From Porphyra umbilicalis (Eukaryota; Rhodophyta; Bangiophyceae; Bangiales; Bangiaceae): DNA of 27,403 nt. The stretch spans positions 1-27,403 of the forward strand of contig KV919298.1 of the NCBI GenBank assembly GCA_002049455.2. Direction: 5' to 3'. Below the pieces are notes generated by a model. That model saw only the letters and a program-made list of their open reading frames with translations, made no database searches and was not told where the DNA came from. Position numbers and translations under genes: made by a program. Every line of letters begins with the position of its first letter. Position 1 is the first letter of the stretch. This document shows, piece after piece, positions 9,555 to 20,444 of this stretch.

Positions 9555-9702
9555 AAGACAGACGTTTCTAACTAGACTCCTAACGCATCAGCCGATGAAA
9601 GACGGTATGAAAAAAAAGAAGACAACAGTGACCAACTCCGTAAGAGAGGCTCACAAATAAGAGCGCTTCTGATCCATGTTCTCCACAACCCAGCTTAGGG
9701 TA

Positions 9703-10281
9703 TGTCTTAACGACGCGTGCACGGCGTGCACAAGTGCGTGCTAGCCAATGGGAACGCGACGTTCCAATCACCCCCAGTCACGTCGACCAGTTTGGACATT
9801 GTTGGAGTGATCGAATGACCCGCGCACGAACGGACTTACCGTCCGAAACGGACCCACTTTCCCGATTCGGGCCGATACGGGCCGAGCACGTTCACGTGTG
9901 CGAGATTTTTGAAAAATCTCGCACACGTGAACGTGCTCGGGAAGAAAATAGCCTGTTGGGCGGCCCTGCATCTGGGACGCATGATTGGACGAAAGCTCTC
10001 TTCGGATCATGTCGTGCGGCCACGTGACTGCAATGAGGCGAATCCTCATCGGCGGGGCCCGCTTGCGTGGTTGCGGCAACGTAGCAGGCGCGCTGTGTCC
10101 GAAACTTCTTTGCAATCGCTGTGAGATGCGATCTGCCCACTCGAGATGCCGCGTTTCAAGCAATCTAATCACGACAGTTTTGGTAGCCCGTCAAGACAGC
10201 GGTTGTCGAATCACGCGTGCTCGACGGACTTATATCCATATTCGGACCCAATCACGTGCACGTGCTCGCGCCGTTAAGACA
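9703..10281. mobile_element. Possible 579-bp element with imperfect terminal inverted repeats
   Basis: 9703-9723 and the reverse complement of 10261-10281 agree at 19 of 21 positions, both starting TGTCTTAACG. Inside, a 27-bp direct repeat (9830-9856 and 10224-10250) keeps ACGGACTTA and CGGACCCA ten bases apart. A perfect hairpin lies near the middle-left. There is no clear target duplication and no coding capacity. Confidence 0.45.
9882..9940. repeat. Perfect 29-bp hairpin with a one-base loop
   Basis: 9882-9910 is the exact reverse complement of 9912-9940, centred on G9911. Each arm includes a CACGTG palindrome (9893-9898 and 9924-9929). A junction this tight would extrude as a cruciform or fold as a hairpin RNA. 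CACGTG-type words recur around it (10021, 10252, 10257). Confidence 0.9.
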
Positions 10282-10521
10282 CAGCCTTAGTACCAGGCGC
10301 CAAAAATTGGAACGTGATCGGCCAGTAGGAAGAGCATGAGAGGAAAAGTTGCTGGCACACTCACTGGTAGAGATTTACTGTGCAAGTGTGCGATAGCTTT
10401 TCTCCATTTGCAGGCTCCAGTGAGGTGCCCAGAGCCCCTGTTTCGAATTGTGAAATAATTCGCCGGATAGTGAAGTGGCCCCCATCCTTCTCTCTCGGTC
10501 GCATTCAAGTGCTGAATAACG

Positions 10522-10742
10522 CTACGTGCATGAAACATGGGCCGTTCGCACGCGAGCCCAATTTTTCTGCGGAACCTCTGCGGAAGCAGCCTGCGGACGG
10601 CTTCCTTCCGCAATCAGAATGCTGAAGGTCCGCCAGCGAACTGCGGAACCGGGAAAAAGCTTCGATATCTCCCCAAAAATAGCTATCTGATAGTGAGTGG
10701 AAGCCAGTCAGAGCCGTTCACAAAGGCCCCAGAACCATGCAC
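10522..10742. mobile_element. Possible short element bounded by GTGCATG...GGGCC ends
   Basis: The left end (from 10522) reads CTACGTGCATG then GGGCC. The right end, reversed from 10742, reads GTGCATGGTTCTGGGGCC. The same word follows both structured segments (4167-4184 and 13121-13138). A 30-bp stretch at the right end matches 13112-13140 in reverse at about 28 positions. The shared ends suggest one repeat family; the limits are tentative. Confidence 0.35.
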
Positions 10743-11334
10743 ACACATATTTTTTTCCTTTGAATTCACCCAAACAGGAAGCGATGAAAGGGCGAATATA
10801 TGTTGTATATCCGGCGAAACAATTCAAGAGTAACAATGAGCTTTTCGTCGATAGCAAACAAGATTGGTCCCACAAGGGCATCTGGATCGTTTAGCAATAT
10901 TTTTCCACCACATCCTCCTAGTGATCGTAAGTCGAGCTCCTGTGCGTGAGGCTCATATTTTCTGCGCCCACCAGGCTGCAGGACAGCAACCCCCATTCGA
11001 ATTTTCGTCCACCGCTTCATTTGTGCACGCGATACTGGCACGAGCCGTAGGCTGTCGAACATGACGCTGTCGTCAATGTGGAACTCTCTGTGTACCATCA
11101 TCGTCAAAGTGACAGGCTTCGTCACCTCTAGTCTAACACGCAGCCTCGGTGATCGTATCCGCTCTTATCCCACGCTGTCAGTCGTGTCAGCATTTCAGTG
11201 TGTTTCATGTGGTTACGTCGAGCGCTGACATGGGGGGCTATGAACAGTTGCAAAAGATTTTAACTGAATATACATGGAGTTTGCTTCGCAGGAATCGGAT
11301 CATCGCTGCCCCCAACCGAGAGGATGACCATTAA

Positions 11335-11933
11335 GTGGGGGCCACGGCCGTCGCGGCGCGAGCGCTCCGCCGACGACAGCGACGCGGCCGTCGCCACGCG
11401 CCACGCTACGTCGCTACTCGAGCGGCGGCTGGGGCCGGCCGAGGCGGGGGCTTTGAGCGCGCGACCGCCGCGTCGCGGTGGCGGCGGCGGAGGGCGGCGG
11501 CGCTGCGGCCGAAGCGCGGCGAGCGCTGCCGCGACGCGCAGCCGCCGCCCGTGCCGCCGGCCGACGCGCAACTGCCGGAGCCGCCCGGCCCGTTGCCCTC
11601 GCACCGGTCCCCACCGTCTAGCTGGGGGGCGCCCCCCGCTGCCACCTCCGCGGCCGTCGCGGGGTGCCGCGGACCCCCGGGGGCATCCCACCGGCCTCCG
11701 CTGCCCGCCGCGGCGGTGGTGCTTCGCGTCGGCGGTGGTGGCGGCGGCGCTGACGGCCGCCGCTCCGACGGGCGGCCGTCGGCAGTCGTCCACAGCGTCT
11801 GCGCCACGGCTGGCGCGGAAGGGGGGGGCGGCAGGCGCCCCAAAAGCCGCCTATACTCGCCCGTCCGCGCCGCCCATACTGCCACCTCGAGCACAGAGTG
11901 GGCGCCGGCGTCGAGCCACAGCGTGTCGACACT
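11335..11933 (-). CDS. Candidate coding exon(s) of unknown function, frame interrupted
   Basis: A GC-rich island in otherwise balanced DNA. On the minus strand a possible splice acceptor (CTTCACAG) ends at 11934. The following frame reads like protein: VDTLWLDAGAHSVLEVAVWA, then ARTGEYRRLLGRL, later AVAQTLWTTADGRPSE and a Ser/Gly-rich stretch. Towards 11460-11340 a different minus frame looks better (ALKAPASAGPSRRSSSDVAW, then RVATAASLSSAERSRRD). A G/C run at 11820-11828 lies between the first blocks. No domain is recognised. It could be a downstream exon of the large minus-strand gene or a separate gene. The competing plus-strand frame is dominated by Arg, Pro and Cys and is probably a shadow. 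Confidence 0.35.
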
Positions 11934-13010
11934 CTGTGAAGTGCCTAAGGGATGTTTATGTAGGTCCACACGGAAGGCTGGCGTGCAGACTGGTAGGGTG
12001 TAGTGGGGAGGTGGCGGTAGTTCTGGCTGCTGTGACCTTCGGAGGGCAAAAAAGACATGAAGCATTTTTACGTTCTGTGACTCAAAAGGCCGGTCATAGC
12101 AGCGTCCTCGCTGTTCTCGGCGACAGGGGCATCAACGTAGACGCGTTCCAGAATCGACACCCGCAGAATCGTCTCGTGCCCACTCCAGCAGTGCCGGCAA
12201 TCAGTCCTCATTGATAACGAAGACAAGAGAATGAAGTACACAATTTATATAGTAGCCCCTCTGGATCATGGGGGTGATCATGGCCCTAACAAGTACAGCT
12301 TGTTTCCCAGAAACACTAACGACGCTGACACGCCAGTCTCGTCCGGTCGACGGCCGTTCTCTGCGTTAGGCGAGGTTCCGAGCGCAAAGGGCCCAGAAAA
12401 TACCAGAGCCAACGACCAAGAAAGGGGGTAGTCGCAGTGCAAAAAAGAACGAGTGCGACCTTGCTCTGTGAAAAAGAAATATGGGCCTTCGGCAGGGACG
12501 ACTTTCTGTTGCTAGTGCTGTCTCTGAGCAACAACAAACAGGGCGTACTCAGGCAAAGCATGCGGAAATAATTTAGTCAGGGGGGACTGAGGGGAACAGC
12601 TGGTCGAGGGGTATGAGCTGCGGCTAAATGGTGCGTCCGAGTGGTGGTTTTTGAAGCAGTCGTGACGTCGCGATTGTCATCATCGCAGGGCAGGGGATAC
12701 CGACTGGTTGGTTGAGGACTTCAGGACGGTCGCGGGGGGGGGGAGGTGGGTCGATGTTGAGGTCTTTGCTCAGCATTCTTCAGAATAGGCGGATTCCGCA
12801 ATCGAGAAGGCCAGAAACAGGGATGACCCATTTGAAAAGAATGGAAATAAATCGAAATAGAGTCGGCACCAGCGATTCCGGGCAGCAGAGAGGGGGACAA
12901 CCGGATGCGGACTCATGAAAATATGAAAAGGGATGTGCCACTTTTGAGCCCAATATAGGGCGGATATTGGATGGCTCACATCGCTTGCCCATGGGACGTG
13001 CATGTCCTAT
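11934..13010. other. Non-coding stretch
   Basis: Balanced composition. There is a TTTATATA stretch near 12243 and a repeated GATCATGG word at 12263-12284. A second GGATGGCT occurs at 12969-12976, just ahead of the structured segment. No credible gene or RNA is seen. It may be an intron of the minus-strand transcription unit. Confidence 0.35.
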
Positions 13011-13129
13011 CGTTATCTCGGATGGCTGAGAGGCGTTCTCAGGAGCGACGACAGCCTATCGTTATTTCTCGCCGAGATAACGACACGCTGAGAATCGCTC
13101 TCACATCCGGCAATATGTGTGTGCATGGT
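13011..13129 (+). other. Structured segment, diverged copy 2
   Basis: Homologous to 4057-4175. It keeps the GGATGGCTGAGAG block (13020-13032), CATCC (13104-13108) able to close on GGATG (13020-13024), a short stem (13089-13093 with 13099-13103) and the terminal GTGCATGGT (13121-13129). The central stem uses different bases. CCGAGATAACG (13072-13082) pairs perfectly over 11 bp with 13011-13021, or with the second copy at 13060-13070 with a two-base bulge. Paired positions have changed on both sides relative to copy 1, as expected if base pairing is what selection or the mobility mechanism retains. Confidence 0.5.
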
Positions 13130-13154
13130 CCTCGGGCCTTCACAAACCCGTGGT

Positions 13155-13745
13155 CTACCCAATCCCAGGCGGCCGCCCGCGCCGTCCGGACGGGCGGCGG
13201 ACGCCGCGTCCACGCCGCCGACACCGGGACCGCGCGCCGCCGCCGCCAGCCGCGTTGGCGGTGACTCGCGTCCGCAGTTGACACGGCGGGGGGCGGCGGC
13301 ACCCCGTCGGTTGCGGCCGCGGCTGGCTGGAGGGGGGGTGCGCCAACGGGTTCAGGGGGGGCGCGCAACGCCGGCAGGGGCGCGCGGAAAGGCGCCAGCC
13401 GGAGCAGCGGCGCAGCGGCGCGTCGGCGCCACAGCCGCCGCCTGACACGCCGTGGCGTCGCTGCCCTTCAGCGGCGCCCGCTGTCACGGACACTGCGTCG
13501 AGCAGGCGCGCCGCCGCTGCCGCCACCGTCGCCGCCGCCGCCGCTGCCGCCGCCGCCGCTGCCGCCGCCGCCGCTGCTGAGCGGTCGGCGACCGCAGGGG
13601 CGCCGGCGGCGGTAGTGCTACACCCACCCCCCTCGCGATGACCTCCTCGACCAGCCCGTGGCGTGGTGTGGCAAGCAGCTGCGGTAGGAGAGTCTCCTCT
13701 GCCGCCCTCTTGCAGAGAGCTGGGTCAGTGCGCAGGCGCAACAGT
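13155..13745 (-). CDS. Candidate coding exon of unknown function, minus strand, frame interrupted
   Basis: On the minus strand a possible acceptor (GAAGTCAG) ends at 13746, followed by a convincing peptide: LRLRTDPALCKRAAEETLLP, then QLLATPRHGLVEEVIARG. After a G6 run (13637-13642) another frame continues with AVADRS, a poly-Ala tract encoded by GCG/GCA repeats (about 13510-13580), and AARLLDAVSVTAGAAEG. A third frame is best further on (AVSTADASHRQRGW, then ARAAAWDWVDHG). The early part looks helical and is not low complexity. Two G7-8 runs (13330 and 13356) may explain later frame changes. It may continue the large gene to its right after an intron of about 340 bp. No family is recognised. 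Confidence 0.42.
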
Positions 13746-13750
13746 CTGAC

Positions 13751-14088
13751 TTCTGGCCCGTAGCTTACTGTGGGAAGATGTTTAACCTACTCGGCGTGCA
13801 GCGCAATCGGCGTGCGTCGTAGCAAGATACTTTGCGTCAGCTTGGTGAAGGATGCTTGCGCATGCCGGTGAAGTGCAAACCGGGGACGTGCGGCGTGCGG
13901 GCTGGGAGGGGCGGTGCTGCTTCCGTCGAGACGCTTCGAAGGGTGTGCAGCACGCACGCCGCACGGCACCGGTTTCGGCTGCACAAAATGTTGCGGCTGA
14001 AAAGCAGGAGGAATACCCTGCCAGAGGGGTTCCGCAAACTGCTGGCGGAGCTTGAGCAGGAAAAATGTCGTTTGCGTGCCAACACGGT
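13751..14088. other. Short non-coding stretch or intron
   Basis: Lower GC than either side. Open frames exist on both strands, but their composition (Cys, Arg, His) is not protein-like. It may be an intron between the large minus-strand gene and the island at 13155-13745. Confidence 0.35.
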
Positions 14089-17000
14089 TTAAGGAGCACG
14101 GCGCCGCTCGGCGGCGTGTGCCACAAACGCAGGGCTTCCGCGGGCGCTGCCGACACGCGACGCGCGTCGGCCGTCTTCTTCCCCGCGACTACCACCCCCC
14201 GCCATCGCCCCCCCCCCCCCCCCGTCTTTGCACCACCGCCGCGCGCACCGGTACCCCCCCCCTCCCGCCACCCCCCCCCCCCCCCCATGCGCCTACCCCA
14301 TCCACGCCCCCCCCCCCCCCGCCTCTCCCCGCCGCGGCGCCCACGCGGCGCGGAGCTTGGACATCCCCCGCGCCAGCAGCCCGTCGTGCGGCTCGGCCAC
14401 CTTGGCGGGCGACGCCGCGTAAATGTCGGCGAGGCGCCCCCCCCCCCCGCCCCCCCCCCCTTGCGGCCACCCCCCCCCCCCCGCCCCCGCCCCCCCCATA
14501 GTAGTCGCGCTCCCCGTAATAATCGTGGTGCCGCCGCCGCGCCGCCGCCGCCGCCGCGCGGCGCGCCGAGCCGCCGCCGTCCCCGCCGCCGCCGCCGCCG
14601 CCGCCGCCACCGCCACCGCCGCCACCCCCCCCCCCCCACCGCCGCCGCCGCCACGCCCCGTTGGGGGTGCGTAGAGGGTCCCAAACGGCCCCTGCCCCGG
14701 CGCCGCCGCCGACTCGACAATCAGCGGCACGCCGCCGCGCGGGCGGCTGCCGCCCGCGTGGCTCCGCGGCGGCCGCCCCCCGCCGCCCGCCTCGGAGGAG
14801 GAGGCGACCGTTTTGCGGCTGCGGGGGGAGGGGGGGGACGCGCCCCCGCCGCGCCCGCCGCCGCCGCGCCCGCGCCGCGCCGGCGGCCGCCCCGCCGCGC
14901 CGGCGCCGGCGGCCGCGCCGGCGGCGGGGCGCAGGGCGACCGCCCGCCCTTCGGCACCCGCCTCATCGTCCGTGATCCAGCTGCCGCCGCCGCCGCCGCT
15001 GCTGCCGCTCGACGCGTCGCGCGGGCGGGGGGGCGGCGGGCGCCGCCGCCGCCGCCGCCGCGACCGCGCCGGCGGCGTCGACCGCCGCGCGCGCTTGCCA
15101 CTCCCGTGCGCCGACGGGGGCGCCGCGCCGCCGCCATCGTCGCCGCCGTCGGACTGCGCCCCGTCGTCGTTGCCCTCGTCAGAGGAGGAGGCGCCGCCCG
15201 CACCGTACGCGCCCGCCGCCGCCGACGCGCCGCCGCCGAGGCGCACAATGACGCGGGTGGCGCCGCCGCCGTCGGCCGCCGGCGGGAGGGTGCGCCAGCT
15301 GTCGCCGCCCGACGTGGAGGTGAGCGACGGACTCCGCGCGCGCTTGCGGCAGAGGCGCCCGCCCGCCCCGCCGCCGCCGCCGCCGTCGCCTTGCCGCCAG
15401 TGCGTCCTTACGCCGCTGTCGGCAGCGGCGGCAGCGGCGGCGGCAGCGGCGCCAGCCGCCGCCGCGCCCGCCGCGCGACCGCCGCCGCCATTTGCGCGCC
15501 TGTCGCGCACGGACCACGAGTCAAGCCAACCCGGTCCGGGCGGCGGCGGGGGACCGCCGCCACCGTCGCTGCCGCCAAAGCCACCGTCCGCGTCAGCATC
15601 GATCCCCGCCGTCTTCCCCGCGCCCGTCACGTCGGCGCCGCCGCCCGTGTCGGCCGCCCCGCCGACATCACTCAGCGTGATGGCCGACGTGGAGGCGGGC
15701 ATGGCGTCAAAGGCGGCGAGCAACGCCGCCTCCCGCGGCGCGTACATACCTTCATCGGGGGGGAGCCCCCACTGCAACACCGTCGGTATCGTTTTGCGGC
15801 TGGCGCGGCCGCCGGGGCGGCCGAGCACGTCGCTCGTGCTGTGCCGCCGCAGGCGCGTGCGGCCGAGGCGCACCGCCGCGCGTTCGGCCGCGGCGGCGGT
15901 CGCCGCCGCGGTCGCCCCGCCGCTGCCGCCGGCGGTGGACGACGGCGCCGTCGACGCGGCGGTGCCGGCCGTTGACGGCGCCGCCTCGTCTGACGGGCGC
16001 GCCGCCGAGCCGCCCGCGTCGTCGTCGGTAGATTCGGCAATGGGGGCGAGCCCCCCCCCGCGCCCGCCCGCAAGTCGCGCGCGCTGCTGCCGCCGCCGAG
16101 GCCGGCGCCGACGCGCGCCGCGGGCCCGCGGCCGCCCCAGCCGGCACGGCTGTGGCCACCCGCCTCGGCGCGCGGCGCCGCCGCGTCGCTGCCGACGCCG
16201 CCGCTCGCGTCGGTCGCCCACCCCGACGCGGCCGCCTCCTCCTCTGCCGCCGCCGCCGACTCGGAGGAGCGCCCGTCGTGGCTCACCCGCCGGATGGAGC
16301 GGATGGAGACGATGCGCTCCTCCCCGCCCGTCTCGTCCGTCTCCATGACGACGGCGACGGAGAAGGTGTTTTCCACAAGCGTGTCGGCCGCCGCCGCCGC
16401 CGCCGCGTCGGCCGCCGCCGCGTCGGCGAGCGCATCCGCCGCGGAGCTCGCCGACGAGTGGCGCCGGCGCGGGGGGGGGTCGGGGCTCCCCCGCCCGCCG
16501 CCGCCGACGCTGCCGCTGCCGGTGCGCCGCATGCCGATATCAACGTTCCAGCTCTCCGTGGCCGCCCACGCGGGCGCGCCGTCGGGCGACGGCGGCCGCG
16601 CCGCCGTCGGGGCCGTCTTGGCCGCGTCGTTTGTCGCTTTGGGGGGGGTGTCCGCCTTTTTGGACAGCGCCCGCTTGCCGGGCCCAGACCGCCGCCGGTG
16701 GACGCCCTGCCCGACCGCCGCCCGCGCGGCGGCGGCGGCGGCTGCCCACGGCGACGGCGTCGGCGCCGGCGCCGGCGCCGGCACAGGCGCCGGCGCCGGC
16801 GCCAGGGGCGGCGACGGCTCTGCGGCGGCCGCCGCCGCAGGCGATCCGCCACCCCGCGGCGGCCGCGCCACCGCGCGCGCGGCCGTTGCGTAGCCGCCCT
16901 CGGCCCGCGGCGCCTTGGCCGGCCCGGTCGGCGTGGACGCGCGCTCCTGCCCGCCCGCCGCCGCCGCCGCCGCCGCCGCCGGCCGCGCCCCCCCGAGCGC

Positions 17001-20000
17001 TTGCGCGCCAGCAACGGCGCGCCGTCTGGCCCGCCACCCCCGTCGCCCCCGAGCGGCGACCGCACGTCGGCCGACGGCGGGCGCCCCGGCGACGCGCGCG
17101 CCGCCGCCGCCGCCGCCGCCGCCACAGCCGCCGCCGACCGCGCGGGCGACGAGGCGCCCGCCGGCGTGCGCGCCGCCGGCGTGCGCGCCGGCGACGCCCC
17201 CCCCCCCCCCCCCTCGGACGCGTCAACGACACCGACGGCCGCGAGGCGCGCGCGCACCTGGTTTTCCTTGGCCCGCTCCGCCGCGAGCAGCCGCTCCTCG
17301 TCGGCCGCCGCGGCGGCGGCGGCGGCGACGGCCGCCTCCCGCTTGGCCCGCGCCGTCGCGGCGGCGGCGCGCGCGGCGGCGCGCGCTTGCGCCTCGGCGG
17401 GCGACGATCGGGGGGGGGGGGGGGGGGGAGGTGGGGGGGGGGGGGGGGGTCCCCTCGACCAACCACCGCCACGGCCATGGTCGGCGACCGCCCGCCGCGG
17501 GGGGGGGGGACGCCGGCCGCCGCGCCGGCGAGCGGCTGCTGCCGCGGGGGGAGTGGGGGTGCCCCGCCACCGACGGCGGGCGGGGCGGGCGCCGCGGCGG
17601 CGACGCGTCTGCGGCGGCGCCGTCGGCCGCCGCCGCCGTTGGCGACGGTGCCTTTGGGCGGCTCCGCCGCTTGGCCTTTTCGCCGCCGCCGCCGCCGCCG
17701 CCGCCGTCGCGGGAGCCGACGGCCGCCGCACCGGGGGCGGGCGCGCCCCCCTCCTCGACGCGGTCCCCGTCGTGGGGGCGGCCGAGCGCCTTGGCGTCGC
17801 GGCTGCGGCGGCTGCCGCGGCTCTTGCTCTTGCTCTTGCGCGCCGCCGGGGGCGGGGGCGGCCCCTCGGCGCCGCCGCCGCCGCCGCCCCGCCGCCGCCC
17901 CCGCCGCCGCTCGTCGTCCGTGTGGGAGGAGCGGCGGCGGGCGGCGGCGACCAAGTCGCGGGCGCTCTTGGAGCGGCTCTGCCCCTTTTTCTTGGACGCC
18001 GCCTTGGTCGCCCGCCCCGTGGCGCCCCCGTCGCCGCCGTCGCCGTCGCCGCCGCCGCCGCCGCCCGCGGGGTAGGAGCGGCTGCTCGTCATGACGCGCG
18101 TGGGGGGGGCGGGCGCCGCGAGCGGCGGCCCGAATTTGGTCTGCCGCCGCGCCGCGGCGGGCGCCAGCCCGGGCGTGACAGGCGGGTGTGCGGGGGGCGG
18201 CGGCGGCGGCGGCGGCGGCGGCGGGCGCGCCGCCCGCGCGCCCTTGGACGACGGCCGCCGCCGCTCCTCGTCCCCGCCGCCGCCCGTCGACCGCGACGCG
18301 GCCGCCGCCGAGGCGGAGGAGGGGAGGATGGTCACGCCCTGCAGCCGCCGCATGAGCGCCACCGCGTTGGACGGCGGGTGCACCGCCCGCCGCGGGTTGC
18401 CATACGGGCCCCCCGACCCGTCGGCGGTGTCCCCGCGGGGGGAGTGCAGCGCCGCCGCGCGCGCCACGTGCGCGACGACGCGCTCCATGAGCGCCGTCGC
18501 CGACGGCGCCTCCTCGGGGGGGTGTGCACGCCGGGCACGGGGGGGAGGTCGACGCCGCTGCCGTCGGCGCCGTCGGCGCCGCCGCTGCCGCCAACGCCGC
18601 CGACGACGCCGCCGCCGCCGTCGCTGCCGCCGTCGCCGTCGGGTGCGTCGCGGTCGGCGGGCGCCTCTGGCGGGCGCACGGCGACGCCCCCCCCCTCGGA
18701 GAGGGGCGTCAGGGAGCCCGACGTGGAGCCGCCGCCCCCCCCATCCGAGCCCGCCTCCTCGTCCCCGTCGCCCGCCGCCATGAGCGCAATCAGCCGCTCC
18801 TCAGACGACGTGAGCGGGAGCCCCACGGGCGGCAGCGCGCCGGCCATGCCGCCCGCCCCGCCGCCGCCGCCGCCACCCCCACCGCCGCCGCCCGGCCGCC
18901 ACAGCCCCGACGCGGCGCCGCCCGACACCGGCTCCCGGTCCGTCGACGGCCGGTCGGCGGGCGGCGGCCGCAGCCGTGCCGCCGCCGACACATTGACCGA
19001 GTGGCTGCTGCGCACCGCCGAGGCGGAGAGGTGGCGCTCGAGCGGCGGCAGCACCTGCGTCGGCGACGGCGCGCCGCTGCTGCCGTCGCCGCCGCCGCCG
19101 CCGACGCCCATGGCGCCGCCGCCGTCGCGGTACAGGGGCTGGATTTCCTCGTCGCTGCCCCCGTCGCCCCCGTCGTGGCCGTCGAGCGGCGACGGGGTCG
19201 ACGCGAGCGGCCCGCCGCCAATCGGCCGCCACGCCGGCTCGTCGACTTGGAGGCTCAGCGGGGGGGCCTTGCGCCGCATGCGGAGGGAGCCAGAGCTGTG
19301 GGGGTGGTGGAGGGAGCCGGAGCTCTTGTCCCCGTCGAGGGGGGGGGGGGGGGGGGGGGGCGCCCCCGGCCGCCGCCGCCTCGACGCGGCCGGGCGGCGG
19401 CGCATCGGCCGCCGCCGCCGCGTCGGCGGCGGCGGGCGGACTGCCCGCCGTGCCGCCGCCGCCGCCGCCGCCGTCGTGGGCGTCGCCGGCAGCGGCGGCG
19501 GCGGCGGCGGCCTTGGCGGCGGCCGCCGCCGCGGCAGCCGCCGCTTTGGCGGCCTTGGCCGCGTCGGCCTTGGCCTTGCCGCCGAGGCGCCAGCGGCTCG
19601 CCCGGCGCGTCCCTTTGGCGTCGGCCGCCGGCGGGTCGACCGGGGGGTCCGCCTTGCCGTCGGCCGGCGGGTCGGGGGGGAGGACCCCCGCCGGCGCCGC
19701 GGCGCCGCCGCCGCGGCCGCGCTTGTCTTTGGAGCGCTTGCGGGGGGACGCGGGGGGGGAGGTGGCCCACTGCCCGGCCGCCGCGTCGGGGCCCGCGTCA
19801 CCGACGCTGTCGGCGGCCGCGTCGCGGGCGGGGGCGCCCCTGGCCGCCGCTGCCGGCGGCGGGGCCGCCGGCGTGGCTGCCGCCGCCGAGCGGAGGGCGG
19901 CGACGCGCGCGAGCGCCGCGAGCCGCGACCGCAGGGGCCCCGGCGCGCCCGACGGCGGCGCGCCGCCGCCGCCGCCCGGGCCGCCGCCGCCCCCTTTGCC

Positions 20001-20407
20001 GCCACCGCCGCCGCCGTCGGTCGGGGCGGCGGGGCCGCCCCCCCCCCCCCGCCACCGTCCTTGGCCCCCTCCCGCGCGGCGGCGGCGGCGGCGGCGGCGG
20101 CCGGCCCCGCGCCCGCCGCCGCCGCCGCGGCCTTGCCGACGATGGAGGCGGAGCGGACGATCACCGCCGCGCCGACCATACTCCGCCGCCGCCGCGCCTT
20201 GGCCGCCGCCGCGGGGGGGCGGAAGGGCACCTCCCCGCCGGCGGGCGCGTCGGCGGGGCCCCCGACGGGCGACGCGTCGGGCGTCGGCTTGGCGCCGGGC
20301 ACGGACGTGCGGCTGCCGGCGCTGCCGCGGCCGTCGGGGCCGCCGCCGGGCGCCGCCGCCGACGCGGCCGACGCGGAGCCGACGGACGAGCCCCGCCGCG
20401 GGAGGCG

Positions 20408-20444
<37 letters not shown>

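Larger units (their letters stand above)
2169..9571. mobile_element. 7.4-kb foldback (long inverted repeat) structure with nested insertions
   Basis: Two arms of about 2.7 kb are reverse complements of each other around a spacer at 4879-6137. Left and right positions sum to 11015 or 11016 over nearly the whole length, with one indel in a C/G run near 3770 (8 versus 7 bases) and a handful of substitutions, so identity is about 98-99%. The outermost 100 bp are more diverged. The arms carry no recognisable protein. The outer boundaries are at 2169 and 9571 (ends reading TTAGAAACGTC on both strands). I see no clear target-site duplication outside them, so this may be a non-autonomous foldback transposon or a palindromic duplication of an older repeat. 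Transcribed as one RNA it would form a 2.7-kb hairpin. Confidence 0.9.
9572..11334. other. Intergenic repeat-rich DNA without a recognised gene
   Basis: Balanced base composition and no protein-like frame. It contains a possible 579-bp TIR element (9703-10281), a 29-bp hairpin (9882-9940) and a possible 221-bp element (10522-10742). A run of TGCGGAA-like words lies at 10568-10645. About 10770-11330 holds nothing I can name. Confidence 0.45.

Noticed and set aside
11324..12214. A plus-strand 296-codon frame starting MTIKWGPRPS
   Set aside because: After about 40 residues it becomes Arg/Cys/Pro-rich, and it continues into non-coding DNA beyond 11940. It shares third codon positions with a better minus-strand frame, which explains its good codon bias.
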